Positions 1-11,512 of a stretch of 64,000 nt of DNA are shown in pieces. The DNA is taken from the NCBI GenBank assembly GCA_028752905.1, contig JAQNBH010000004.1:1534610-1598609 (forward strand), in the 5' to 3' direction. The notes beneath the pieces are model-generated. The model was not told the DNA's origin and searched no databases. It saw nothing but the letters and a program-made list of their open reading frames with translations. This DNA is from Cladorhizidae sp. MBARI D1340-BT2. Lineage: Eukaryota; Porifera; Demospongiae; Poecilosclerida; Cladorhizidae. Position numbers and translations under genes: made by a program. Every line of letters starts with the position of its first letter. The stretch's first letter is position 1.

Positions 1-3000
1 CAAGCACTAACCTTAGTGATGGTCCAAGCAATAAACCCTAACCCTAGTCATTGTCCAAGCCCTAACCCTAGTCTTTGTCCAAGAACTAACCTTAGTCATT
101 GTCCAAGCACTAACCTTAGTCATTGTCCAAGAACTAACCTTATAAGTCATTGTCCAAGCACTAACCTTAGTGATGGTCCAAGCAATAAACCCTAACCCTA
201 GTCATTGTCCAAGCACTAACCTTAGTGATGGTCCAAGCAATAAACCCTAACCCTAGTCATTGTCCAAGCCCTAACCCTAGTCATTGTCCAAGCCCTAACC
301 CTTGTCATTGTCCAATCCCTAACCCTAGTCATTGTCCAAGCCCTAACCCTAGTCTTTGTCCAAGAACTAACCTTAGTCATTGTCCAAGCACTAACCTTAG
401 TCATTGTCCAAGAACTAACCTTATAAGTCATTGTCCAAGCACTAACCTTAGTGATGGTCCAAGCAATAAACCCTAACCCTAGTCATTGTCCAAGCCCTAA
501 CCCTAGTCATTGTCCAAGCCCTAACCCTAGTCATTGTCCAAGCACTAACCTTAGTGATGGTCCAAGCAATAAACCCTAACCCTAGTCATTGTCCAAGCCC
601 TAACCTTAGTGATGGTCCAAGCAATAAACCCTAACCCTAGTCATTGTCCAAGCCCTAACTCTAGTCATTGTCCAAGCCCTAACCCTAGTCATTGTCCAAG
701 CCCTAACCCTAGTCATTGTCCAAACCCTAACCCTAGTCATTGTCCAAGCCCTAACCCTAGTCATTGTCCAAGCCCTAACCCTAGTCATTGTCCAAGCCCT
801 AACCCTAGTCATTGTCCAAGCCCTAACCCTAGTCATTGTCCAAGCCCTAACCCTAGTCATTGTCCAAGCCCTAACCCTAGTCATTGTCCAAGCCCTAACC
901 CTAGTCATTGTCCAAGCCCTAACCCTAGTCATTGTCCAAGCCCTAACCCTAGTCATTGTCCAAGCCCTAACCCTAGTCATTGTCCAAGCCCTAACCCTAG
1001 TCATTGTCCAAGCCCTAACCCTAGTCATTGTCCAAGCCCTAACCCTAGTCATTGTCCAAGCCCTAACCCTAGTCATTGTCCAAGCCCTAACCCTAGTCAT
1101 TGTCCAAGCCCTAACCCTATTCATTGTCCAAGCCCTAACCCTAGTCATTGTCCAAGCCCTAACCCTATTCATTGTCCAAGCCCTAACCCTAGTCATTGTC
1201 CAAGCCCTAACCCTAGTCATTGTCCAAGCCCTAACCCTAGTCATTGTCCAAGCCCTAACCCTAGTCATTGTCCAAGCCCTAACCCTAGTCATTGTCCAAG
1301 CCCTAACCCTAGTCATTGTCCTAGCCCTAACCCTAGTCATTGTCCAAGCCCTAACCCTAGTCATTGTCCAAGCCCTAACCCTAGTCATTGTCCAAGCCCT
1401 AACCCTAGTCATTGTCCAAGCCCTAACCCTAGTCATTGTCCAAGCCCTAACCCTAGTCATTGTCCAAGCCCTAACCCTATTCATTGTCCAAGCCCTAACC
1501 CTAGTCATTGTCCAAGCCCTAACCCTAGTCATTGTCCAAGCCCTAACCCTTGTCATTGTCCAATCCCTAACCCTAGTCATTGTCCAAGCCCTAACCCTAG
1601 TCATTGTCCAAGCCCTAACCCTAGTCATTGTCCAAGCACTAACCCTAGTCATTGTCCAAGCCCTAACCCTAGTCATTGTCCAAGCCCTAACCCTAGTCAT
1701 TGTCCAAGCACTAACCCTAGTCATTGTCCAAGCCCTAACCCTAGTCATTGTCCAAGCCCTAACCCTAGTCATTGTCCAAGCCCTAACCCTAGTCATTGTC
1801 CAAGCCCTAACCCTAGTCATTGTCCAAGCCCTAACCCTAGTCATTGTCCAAGCCCTAACCCTAGTCATTGTCCAAGCCCTAACCCTAGTCATTGTCCAAG
1901 CCCTAACCCTAGTCATTGTCCAAGCCCTAACCCTAGTCATTGTCCAAGCCCTAACCCTAGTCATTGTCCAAGCCCTAACCCTATTCATTGTCCAAGCCCT
2001 AACCCTAGTCATTGTCCAAGCCCTAACCCTATTCATTGTCCAAGCCCTAACCCTAGTCATTGTCCAAGCCCTAACCCTAGTCATTGTCCAAGCCCTAACC
2101 CTAGTCATTGTCCAAGCCCTAACCCTAGTCATTGTCCAAGCCCTAACCCTAGTCATTGTCCAAGCCCTAACCCTAGTCATTGTCCTAGCCCTAACCCTAG
2201 TCATTGTCCAAGCCCTAACCCTAGTCATTGTCCAAACCCTAACCCTAGTCATTGTCCAAGCCCTAACCCTAGTCATTGTCCAAGCCCTAACCCTAGTCAT
2301 TGTCCAAGCCCTAACCCTAGTCATTGTCCAAGCCCTAACCCTATTCATTGTCCAAGCCCTAACCCTAGTCATTGTCCAAGCCCTAACCCTAGTCATTGTC
2401 CAAGCCCTAACCCTTGTCATTGTCCAATCCCTAACCCTAGTCATTGTCCAAGCCCTAACCCTAGTCATTGTCCAAGCCCTAACCCTAGTCATTGTCCAAG
2501 CACTAACCCTAGTCATTGTCCAAGCCCTAACCCTAGTCATTGTCCAAGCCCTAACCCTAGTCATTGTCCAAGCACTAACCCTAGTCATTGTCCAAGCCCT
2601 AACCCTAGTCATTGTCCAAGCCCTAACCCTAGTCATTGTCCAAGCCCTAACCCTAGTCATTGTCCAAGCCCTAACCCTAGTCATTGTCCAAGCCCTAACC
2701 CTAGTCATTGTCCAAGCCCTAACCCTAGTCATTGTCCAAGCCCTAACCCTAGTCATTGTCCAAGCCCTAACCCTAGTCATTGTCCAAGCCCTAACCCTAG
2801 TCATTGTCCAAGCCCTAACCCTAGTCATTGTCCAAGCCCTAACCCTAGTCATTGTCCAAGCCCTAACCCTAGTCATTGTCCAAGGACTAACCCTAGTCAT
2901 TGTCCAAGCCCTAACCCTAGTCATTGTCCAAGCCCTAACCCTAGTCATTGTCCAAGCCCTAACCCTAGTCATTGTCCAAGCCCTAACCCTAGTCATTGTC

Positions 3001-6000
3001 CAAGCCCTAACCCTAGTCATTGTCCAAGCCCTAACCCTAGTCATTGTCCAAGCACTAACCCTAGTCATTGTCCAAGCACTAACCCTAGTCATTGTCCAAG
3101 CCCTAACCCTAGTCATTGTCCAAGCCCTAACCCTAGTCATTGTCCAAGCCCTAACCCTAGTCATTGTCCAAGCCCTAACCCTAGTCATTGTCCAAGCACT
3201 AACCCTATTCATTGTCCAAGCCCTAACCCTAGTCATTGTCCAAGCCCTAACCCTAGTCATTGTCCAAGCCCTAACCCTAGTCATTGTCCAAGCCCTAACC
3301 CTAGTCATTGTCCAAGCCCTAACCCTAGTCATTGTCCAAGCCCTAACCCTAGTCATTGTCCAAGCCCTAACACTAGTCATTGTCCAAGCCCTAACCCTAG
3401 TCATTGTCCAAGCCCTAACCCTAGTCATTGTCCAAGCCCTAACCCTAGTCATTGTCCAAGCCCTAACCACAGTCATTGTCCAAGCCCTAACCCTAGTCAT
3501 TGTCCAAGCCCTAACCCTAGTCATTGTCCAAGCCCTAACCCTAGTCATTGTCCAAGCCCTAACCCTAGTCATTGTCCAAGCCCTAACCACAGTCATTGTC
3601 CAAGCCCTAACCCTAGTCATTGTCCAAGCCCTAACCCTAGTCATTGTCCAAGCCCTAACCCTAGTCATTGTCCAAGCCCTAACCCCAGTCATTGTCCAAG
3701 CCCTAACCCTAGTCATTGTCCAAGCACTAACCCTAGTCATTGTCCAAGCCCTAACCCTAGTCATTGTCCAAGCCCTAACCCTAGTCATTGTCCAAGCACT
3801 AACCCTAGTCATTGTCCAAGCCCTAACCCTAGTCATTGTCCAAGCCCTAACCCTAGTCATTGTCCAAGCCCTAACCCTAGTCATTGTCCAAGCCCTAACC
3901 CTAGTCATTGTCCAAGCCCTAACCCTAGTCATTGTCCAAGCCCTAACCCTAGTCATTGTCCAAGCCCTAACCCTAGTCATTGTCCAAGCCCTAACCCTAG
4001 TCATTGTCCAAGCCCTAACCCTAGTCATTGTCCAAGCCCTAACCCTAGTCATTGTCCAAGCCCTAACCCTAGTCATTGTCCAAGCCCTAACCCTAGTCAT
4101 TGTCCAAGCCCTAACCCTAGTCATTGTCCAAGGACTAACCCTAGTCATTGTCCAAGCCCTAACCCTAGTCATTGTCCAAGCCCTAACCCTAGTCATTGTC
4201 CAAGCCCTAACCCTAGTCATTGTCCAAGCCCTAACCCTAGTCATTGTCCAAGCCCTAACCCTAGTCATTGTCCAAGCCCTAACCCTAGTCATTGTCCAAG
4301 CACTAACCCTAGTCATTGTCCAAGCACTAACCCTAGTCATTGTCCAAGCCCTAACCCTAGTCATTGTCCAAGCCCTAACCCTAGTCATTGTCCAAGCCCT
4401 AACCCTAGTCATTGTCCAAGCCCTAACCCTAGTCATTGTCCAAGCACTAACCCTATTCATTGTCCAAGCCCTAACCCTAGTCATTGTCCAAGCCCTAACC
4501 CTAGTCATTGTCCAAGCCCTAACCCTAGTCATTGTCCAAGCCCTAACCCTAGTCATTGTCCAAGCCCTAACCCTAGTCATTGTCCAAGCCCTAACCCTAG
4601 TCATTGTCCAAGCCCTAACACTAGTCATTGTCCAAGCCCTAACCCTAGTCATTGTCCAAGCCCTAACCCTAGTCATTGTCCAAGCCCTAACCCTAGTCAT
4701 TGTCCAAGCCCTAACCACAGTCATTGTCCAAGCCCTAACCCTAGTCATTGTCCAAGCCCTAACCCTAGTCATTGTCCAAGCCCTAACCCTAGTCATTGTC
4801 CAAGCCCTAACCCTAGTCATTGTCCAAGCCCTAACCACAGTCATTGTCCAAGCCCTAACCCTAGTCATTGTCCAAGCCCTAACCCTAGTCATTGTCCAAG
4901 CCCTAACCCTAGTCATTGTCCAAGCACTAACCCTAGTCATTGTCCAAGCCCTAACCCTAGTCATTGTCCAAGCCCTAACCCTAGTCATTGTCCAAGCCCT
5001 AACCCTAGTCATTGTCCAAGCCCTAACCCTAGTCATTGTCCAAGCCCTAACCCTAGTCATTGTCCAAGCCCTAATCCTAGTCATTGTCCAAGCCCTAACC
5101 CTAGTCATTGTCCAAGCCCTAACCCTAGTCATTGTCCAAGCCCTAACCCTAGTCATTGTCCAAGCCCTAACCCTAGTCATTGTCCAAGCCCTAACCCTAG
5201 TCATTGTCCAAGCACTAACCCTAGTCATTGTCCAAGCCCTAACCCTAGTCATTGTCCAAGCCCTAACCCTAGTCATTGTCCTAGCCCTAACCCTAGTCAT
5301 TGTCCAAGCACTAACCCTAGTCATTGTCCTAGCCCTAACCCTAGTCATTGTCCAAGCACTAACCCTAGTCATTGTCCAAGCACTAACCCTAGTCATTGTC
5401 CTAGCCCTAACCCTAGTCATTGTCCAAGCACTAACCCTAGTCATTGTCCAAGCACTAACCCTAGTCATTGTCCAAGCACTAACCCTAGTCATTGTCCAAG
5501 CACTAACCCTAGTCATTGTCCAAGCACTAACCCTAGTCATTGTCCTAGCCCTAACCCTAGTCATTGTCCAAGCACTAACCCTAGTCATTGTCCAAGCACT
5601 AACCCTAGTCATTGTCCAAGCACTAACCCTAGTCATTGTCCAAGCACTAACCCTAGTCATTGTCCAAGCACTAACCCTAGTCATTGTCCAAGCACTAACC
5701 CTAGTCATTGTCCAAGCACTAACCCTAGTCATTGTCCAAGCCCTAACCCTAGTCATTGTCCTAGCCCTAACCCTAGTCATTGTCCTAGCCCTAACCCTAG
5801 TCATTGTCCTAGCCCTAACCCTAGTCATTGTCCAAGCACTAACCCTAGTCATTGTCCAAGCACTAACCCTAGTCATTGTCCAAGCCCTAACCCTAGTCAT
5901 TGTCCTAGCCCTAACCCTAGTCATTGTCCTAGCCCTAACCCTAGTCATTGTCCTAGCCCTAACCCTAGTCATTGTCCTAGCCCTAACCCTAGTCATTGTC

Positions 6001-9000
6001 CAAGCCCTAACCCTAGTCATTGTCCTAGCCCTAACCCTAGTCATTGTCCAAGCCCTAACCCTAGTCATTGTCCAAGCCCTAACCCTAGTCATTGTCCAAG
6101 CCCTAACCCTAGTCATTGTCCTAGCCCTAACCCTAGTCATTGTCCTAGCCCTAACCCTAGTCATTGTCCAAGCACTAACCCTAGTCATTGTCCAAGCACT
6201 AACCCTAGTCATTGTCCAAGCACTAACCCTAGTCATTGTCCAAGCACTAACCCTAGTCATTGTCCAAGCCCTAACCCTAGTCATTGTCCTAGCCCTAACC
6301 CTAGTCATTGTCCTAGCCCTAACCCTAGTCATTGTCCTAGCCCTAACCCTAGTCATTGTCCAAGCCCTAACCCTAGTCATTGTCCAAGCCCTAACCCTAG
6401 TCATTGTCCAAGCCCTAACCCTAGTCATTGTCCAAGCCCTAACCCTAGTCATTGTCCAAGCCCTAACCCTAGTCATTGTCCAAGCCCTAACCCTAGTCAT
6501 TGTCCAAGCACTAACCCTAGTCATTGTCCTAGCCCTAACCCTAGTCATTGTCCTAGCCCTAACCCTAGTCATTGTCCTAGCCCTAACCCTAGTCATTGTC
6601 CAAGCCCTAACCCTAGTCATTGTCCTAGCCCTAACCCTAGTCATTGTCCTAGCCCTAACCCTAGTCATTGTCCTAGCCCTAACCCTAGTCATTGTCCAAG
6701 CCCTAACCCTAGTCATTGTCCAAGCCCTAACCCTAGTCATTGTCCAAGCCCTAACCCTAGTCATTGTCCAAGCCCTAACCCTAGTCATTGTCCAAGCCCT
6801 AACCCTAGTCATTGTCCAAGCCCTAACCCTAGTCATTGTCCAAGCCCTAACCCTAGTCATTGTCCAAGCCCTAACCCTAGTCATTGTCCAAGCCCTAACC
6901 CTAGTCATTGTCCAAGCCCTAACCCTAGTCATTGTCCAAGCCCTAACCCTAGTCATTGTCCTAGCCCTAACCCTAGTCATTGTCCAAGCCCTAACCCTAG
7001 TCATTGTCCAAGCCCTAACCCTAGTCATTGTCCAAGCCCTAACCCTAGTCATTGTCCAAGCCCAAACCCTAGTCATTGTCCAAGCCCTAACCCTAGTCAT
7101 TGTCCAAGCCCTAACCCTAGTTATTGTTCAAGCCCTAACACTAGTCATTGTCCTGGCCCTAACACTAGTCATTGTCCAAGCCCTAACCCTAGTCATTGTC
7201 CAAGCCCTAACCCTAGTCATTGTCCAAGCCCTAACCCTAGTCATTGTCCAAGCCCTAACCACAGTCATTGTCCAAGCCCTAACCCTAGTCATTGTCCAAG
7301 CCCTAACCCTAGTCATTGTCCAAGCCCTAACCCTAGTCATTGTCCAAGCCCTAACCCTAGTCATTGTCCAAGCCCTAACCACAGTCATTGTCCAAGCCCT
7401 AACCCTAGTCATTGTCCAAGCCCTAACCCTAGTCATTGTCCAAGCCCTAACCCTAGTCATTGTCCAAGCCCTAACCCTAGTCATTGTCCAAGCCCTAACC
7501 CTAGTCATTGTCCAAGCCCTAACCCTAGTCATTGTCCAAGCCCTAACCCTAGTCATTGTCCTAGCCCTAACCCTAGTCATTGTCCAAGCCCTAACCCTAG
7601 TCATTGTCCTAGCCCTAACCCTAGTCATTGTCCAAGCCCTAACCCTAGTCATTGTCCAAGCCCTAACCCTAGTCATTGTCCTAGCCCTAACCCTAGTCAT
7701 TGTCCAAGCCCTAACCCTAGTCATTGTCCAAGCCCTAACCCTAGTCATTGTCCAAGCCCTAACCCTAGTCATTGTCCAAGCCCTAACCCTAGTCATTGTC
7801 CTAGCCCTAACCCTAGTCATTGTCCAAGCCCTAACCCTAGTCATTGTCCAAGCCCTAACCCTAGTCATTGTCCAAGCCCTAACCCTAGTCATTGTCCAAG
7901 CCCTAACCCTAGTCATTGTCCAAGCCCTAACCCTAGTCATTGTCCAAGCCCTAACCCTAGTCATTGTCCAAGCCCTAACCCTAGTCATTGTCCAAGCCCT
8001 AACCCTAGTCATTGTCCAAGCACTAACCCTAGTCATTGTCCTAGCCCTAACCCTAGTCATTGTCCTAGCCCTAACCCTAGTCATTGTCCTAGCCCTAACC
8101 CTAGTCATTGTCCAAGCCCTAACCCTAGTCATTGTCCTAGCCCTAACCCTAGTCATTGTCCTAGCCCTAACCCTAGTCATTGTCCTAGCCCTAACCCTAG
8201 TCATTGTCCAAGCCCTAACCCTAGTCATTGTCCAAGCCCTAACCCTAGTCATTGTCCAAGCCCTAACCCTAGTCATTGTCCAAGCCCTAACCCTAGTCAT
8301 TGTCCAAGCCCTAACCCTAGTCATTGTCCAAGCCCTAACCCTAGTCATTGTCCAAGCCCTAACCCTAGTCATTGTCCAAGCCCTAACCCTAGTCATTGTC
8401 CAAGCCCTAACCCTAGTCATTGTCCAAGCCCTAACCCTAGTCATTGTCCAAGCCCTAACCCTAGTCATTGTCCTAGCCCTAACCCTAGTCATTGTCCAAG
8501 CCCTAACCCTAGTCATTGTCCAAGCCCTAACCCTAGTCATTGTCCAAGCCCTAACCCTAGTCATTGTCCAAGCCCAAACCCTAGTCATTGTCCAAGCCCT
8601 AACCCTAGTCATTGTCCAAGCCCTAACCCTAGTTATTGTTCAAGCCCTAACACTAGTCATTGTCCTGGCCCTAACACTAGTCATTGTCCAAGCCCTAACC
8701 CTAGTCATTGTCCAAGCCCTAACCCTAGTCATTGTCCAAGCCCTAACCCTAGTCATTGTCCAAGCCCTAACCACAGTCATTGTCCAAGCCCTAACCCTAG
8801 TCATTGTCCAAGCCCTAACCCTAGTCATTGTCCAAGCCCTAACCCTAGTCATTGTCCAAGCCCTAACCCTAGTCATTGTCCAAGCCCTAACCACAGTCAT
8901 TGTCCAAGCCCTAACCCTAGTCATTGTCCAAGCCCTAACCCTAGTCATTGTCCAAGCCCTAACCCTAGTCATTGTCCAAGCCCTAACCCTAGTCATTGTC

Positions 9001-9858
9001 CAAGCCCTAACCCTAGTCATTGTCCAAGCCCTAACCCTAGTCATTGTCCAAGCCCTAACCCTAGTCATTGTCCTAGCCCTAACCCTAGTCATTGTCCAAG
9101 CCCTAACCCTAGTCATTGTCCTAGCCCTAACCCTAGTCATTGTCCAAGCCCTAACCCTAGTCATTGTCCAAGCCCTAACCCTAGTCATTGTCCTAGCCCT
9201 AACCCTAGTCATTGTCCAAGCCCTAACCCTAGTCATTGTCCAAGCCCTAACCCTAGTCATTGTCCAAGCCCTAACCCTAGTCATTGTCCAAGCCCTAACC
9301 CTAGTCATTGTCCTAGCCCTAACCCTAGTCATTGTCCAAGCCCTAACCCTAGTCATTGTCCAAGCCCTAACCCTAGTCATTGTCCAAGCCCTAACCCTAG
9401 TCATTGTCCAAGCCCTAACCCTAGTCATTGTCCAAGCCCTAACCCTAGTCATTGTCCAAGCCCTAACCCTAGTCATTGTCCAAGCCCTAACCCTAGTCAT
9501 TGTCCAAGCCCTAACCCTAGTCATTGTCCAAGCCCTAACCCTAGTCATTGTCCAAGCCCTAACCCTAGTCATTGTCCAAGCCCTAACCCTAGTCATTGTC
9601 CTAGCCCTAACCCTAGTCATTGTCCAAGCCCTAACCCTAGTCATTGTCCAAGCCCTAACCCTAGTCATTGTCCTAGCCCTAACCCTAGTCATTGTCCAAG
9701 CCCTAACCCTAGTCATTGTCCAAGCCCTAACCCTAGTCATTGTCCAAGCCCTAACCCTAGTCATTGTCCAAGCCCTAACCCTAGTCATTGTCCAAGCCCT
9801 AACCCTAGTCATTGTCCAAGCCCTAACCCTAGTCATTGTCCAAGCCCTAACCCTAGTC
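1..9858. repeat. 24-bp satellite array with embedded telomere-like motif
   Basis: About 410 head-to-tail copies of a 24-bp unit, each containing the 11-mer CCCTAACCCTA (two copies of the animal telomere C-strand repeat, nearly) followed by a spacer that begins GTCATTG. The first 600 bases are more diverged (CTTAGTGATGG, CTTATAAGTC variants). Rare variants recur at fixed spacing, showing higher-order repeats: the TGTCATTGTCCAATC variant at 1551 and 2415 (864 bp, 36 units), CAAGGACTAACC at 2881 and 4129 (1,248 bp, 52 units), AACCACAGTC at about 3466 and 4714 (1,248 bp), and TTATTGTTCAAG at 7121 and 8633 (1,512 bp, 63 units). The C-rich strand reads left to right, as expected if a chromosome end lay to the left. 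Confidence 0.97.
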
Positions 9859-9995
9859 TCCAGGTGGAGTAGACAGTCAACAATTGTTGAGTTACGATAC
9901 TTTTAGCCGCCCACTTCATTGGATACCTCTCCAGAAATGAATAAGTGGGATAGTACCATTTGAAGTGTTAAACAACTGTGGTTACCACTTTGGAC

Positions 9996-10090
9996 CTGCA
10001 TAGATTCTGTACACTTCACTGTACAATCTTGATCTATATCTCAAAAGATAGGTCTCTCTGTGTGCTCTCTCTTGATACTAAAAACTGTTG
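9996..10090 (+). repeat. Dispersed repeat, copy 1
   Basis: Contains TTCACTGTACAATCTTGAT, then CTCAAAAGATAGGTCTCTCT, then GTGCTCTCTCTTGATACTAAA. The same blocks recur at 10475-10565 and, in permuted order, at 31494-31597, so the family may itself have been tandem. Origin unknown. Confidence 0.6.
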
Positions 10091-10474
10091 CATAGGTATA
10101 AGCACCTCCCAAGGTACAGGCAGTCAAAGTTGGGGCCTCCAAACTACCTGCACACATTTCTAGCTGGAGTGCAAGGCATTGAAATTAGCACCTGAGGCTC
10201 TCGCATACAATAAGTGCTGTCATTATTAGCTCAAACATAAGTAGGTGGTCAAGCTTAGGCATGTGTGGCTGGCTGGAATATCAACAATGTTCCAGCCACT
10301 CTACAATATACTGCATATCTACAGTGAAGTGTTTGCAATCTAGGAGCTGGCAAGTCATAACCACATGGTCATGTTTGCCAGTATATAATTATAATTTAGA
10401 CCCCTCCCTCTTCAGGGGGGGGGGCCCATGGAATTTTTAATTTTTTTAAAACTTATGTTAACCACTTTAGAGCT

Positions 10475-10565
10475 CCGTAGATTCTGTAAACTTAATGGTA
10501 TGGACTTGATATTTAGCTCAAAAGATAGGTCTCTCTGTGTGCTCTCTTTTGATAGTAAAATATTT
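10475..10565 (+). repeat. Dispersed repeat, copy 2
   Basis: Shares AGATTCTGTA, CTCAAAAGATAGGTCTCTCT and GTGCTCTCTTTTGATA with copy 1, with scattered substitutions. It is about 480 bp from copy 1 in the same orientation. Confidence 0.6.
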
Positions 10566-10649
10566 TTCATAAGTTAACTATAGCCAAGATACTGGACCTA
10601 AAGTGGAGCGAACTTCAAAACCTGAATGCCTGAATTGGCTGCATAAGAG

Positions 10650-10845
10650 ATGCTAGCAACCGCTTTCACCTCCTTAGTAACAGGTGCATCTAACATTCCA
10701 GTCGGAGCCAGCCTCAAACAATGGATTGATGGTCACTGGAAGCCCCTGGCATTTTTCTCACGGAAGTTGTCAAAAGCTGAACGCAGACATCCAACACCTA
10801 AAGTGCTATTAGTCACAACAGTTGCTGACTATAGCTTCCCCCTTA
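10650..10845 (+). pseudogene. Ty3/gypsy RNase H fragment
   Basis: The frame reads through a segment typical of the Ty3/gypsy RNase H N-terminal half: GASNIPVGASLKQW followed by WKPLAFFSRKLSKAE. In the family this is the strand carrying the first catalytic Asp (TDAS); here that Asp is replaced (TGAS). Similarity stops after about 60 codons, where the sequence runs into the 34-bp array. There is no RT upstream and no integrase downstream. The RNase H wording differs from that of the intact element at 53839-59500 (ATDWSKDGIGYWL), so this is a relic of another gypsy lineage. Confidence 0.75.
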
Positions 10846-11208
10846 GGACAACTGCTAGAACAATACAATAGTAGGATTAGGACAACAGCTAGAACAATAC
10901 AATAGTTGGATTAGGACATCAGCTAGAACAATACAATAGTAGGGTTAGGACAACAGCTAGAACAATACAATAGTAGGATTAGGACAACAGCTAGAACAAT
11001 ACAATAGTAGGATTAGGACAACAGCTAGAACAATACAATAGTAGGATTAGGACAACAGCTAGAATACAATAGTAGGATTAGGACATCAGCTAGAACAATA
11101 CAATAGTTGGATTAGGACAACAGCTAGAACAATACAATAGTAGGATTAGGACAACAGCTAGAACAGTACAATAGTTGGATAGGACAACAGCTAGAACAAT
11201 ACTAATTG
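10843..11208. repeat. 34-bp tandem array
   Basis: About 10 copies of a 34-bp unit with the core GTAGGATTAGGACA and CAGCTAGAACAATACAATA. The array begins inside the gypsy RNase H fragment, which may have supplied the seed. Confidence 0.9.
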
Positions 11209-11242
11209 ACATCAACTAGAACAATACACTGCATGATCTTTT

Positions 11243-11512
11243 GAATGATGTCATCAATATGTACTGGAGGGCCTATATAATACATCAGCATGGTATTATG
11301 AATGATGTCATCAATATGTACTGGGGTGCCAATATAATACATCAGCATGGTATTATGAATGATGTCATCAATATGTACTGGGGGGCCTATATAATACATC
11401 AGCTTGGTATTATGAATGATGTCATCAATATGTACTGGGGTGCCTATATAATACATCAGCATGGTATTATGAATGATGTCATCAATATGTACTGGGGTGC
11501 TATATAATCCAT
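11243..11512. repeat. 57-bp tandem array
   Basis: Five copies of a 57-bp unit containing GAATGATGTCATCAATATG and CTATATAATACATCAGC. The last copy changes directly into the 31-bp array through the shared words CTATATAA and CATCAGAGTGG. The unit is a multiple of three, so both strands stay open; I do not call these frames genes. Confidence 0.9.

Larger units (their letters stand above)
9859..10649. other. Non-coding spacer with two dispersed-repeat copies
   Basis: No convincing gene. The stretch holds two diverged copies of a motif that includes CTCAAAAGATAGGTCTCTCT (about 9996-10090 and 10475-10565); a third, rearranged copy lies inside the DNA transposon at 31494-31597. The rest shows no similarity I recognise. 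Confidence 0.6.

Noticed and set aside
1..200. True telomere end
   Set aside because: The first bases are the same 24-bp satellite, with no pure (CCCTAA)n run, so the window does not show a chromosome end.
606..7100. 2,164-codon minus-strand frame of MTRVRAWT octapeptides
   Set aside because: Same artefact of a 24-bp unit. Coding on both strands of a satellite is not credible.
609..9872. 3,087-codon plus-strand frame of SHCPSPNP octapeptides
   Set aside because: The repeat unit is 24 bp, so any frame without a stop in one unit is open for the whole array. The opposite strand is also open. The frame ends where the array ends and no promoter or splice signal is seen.
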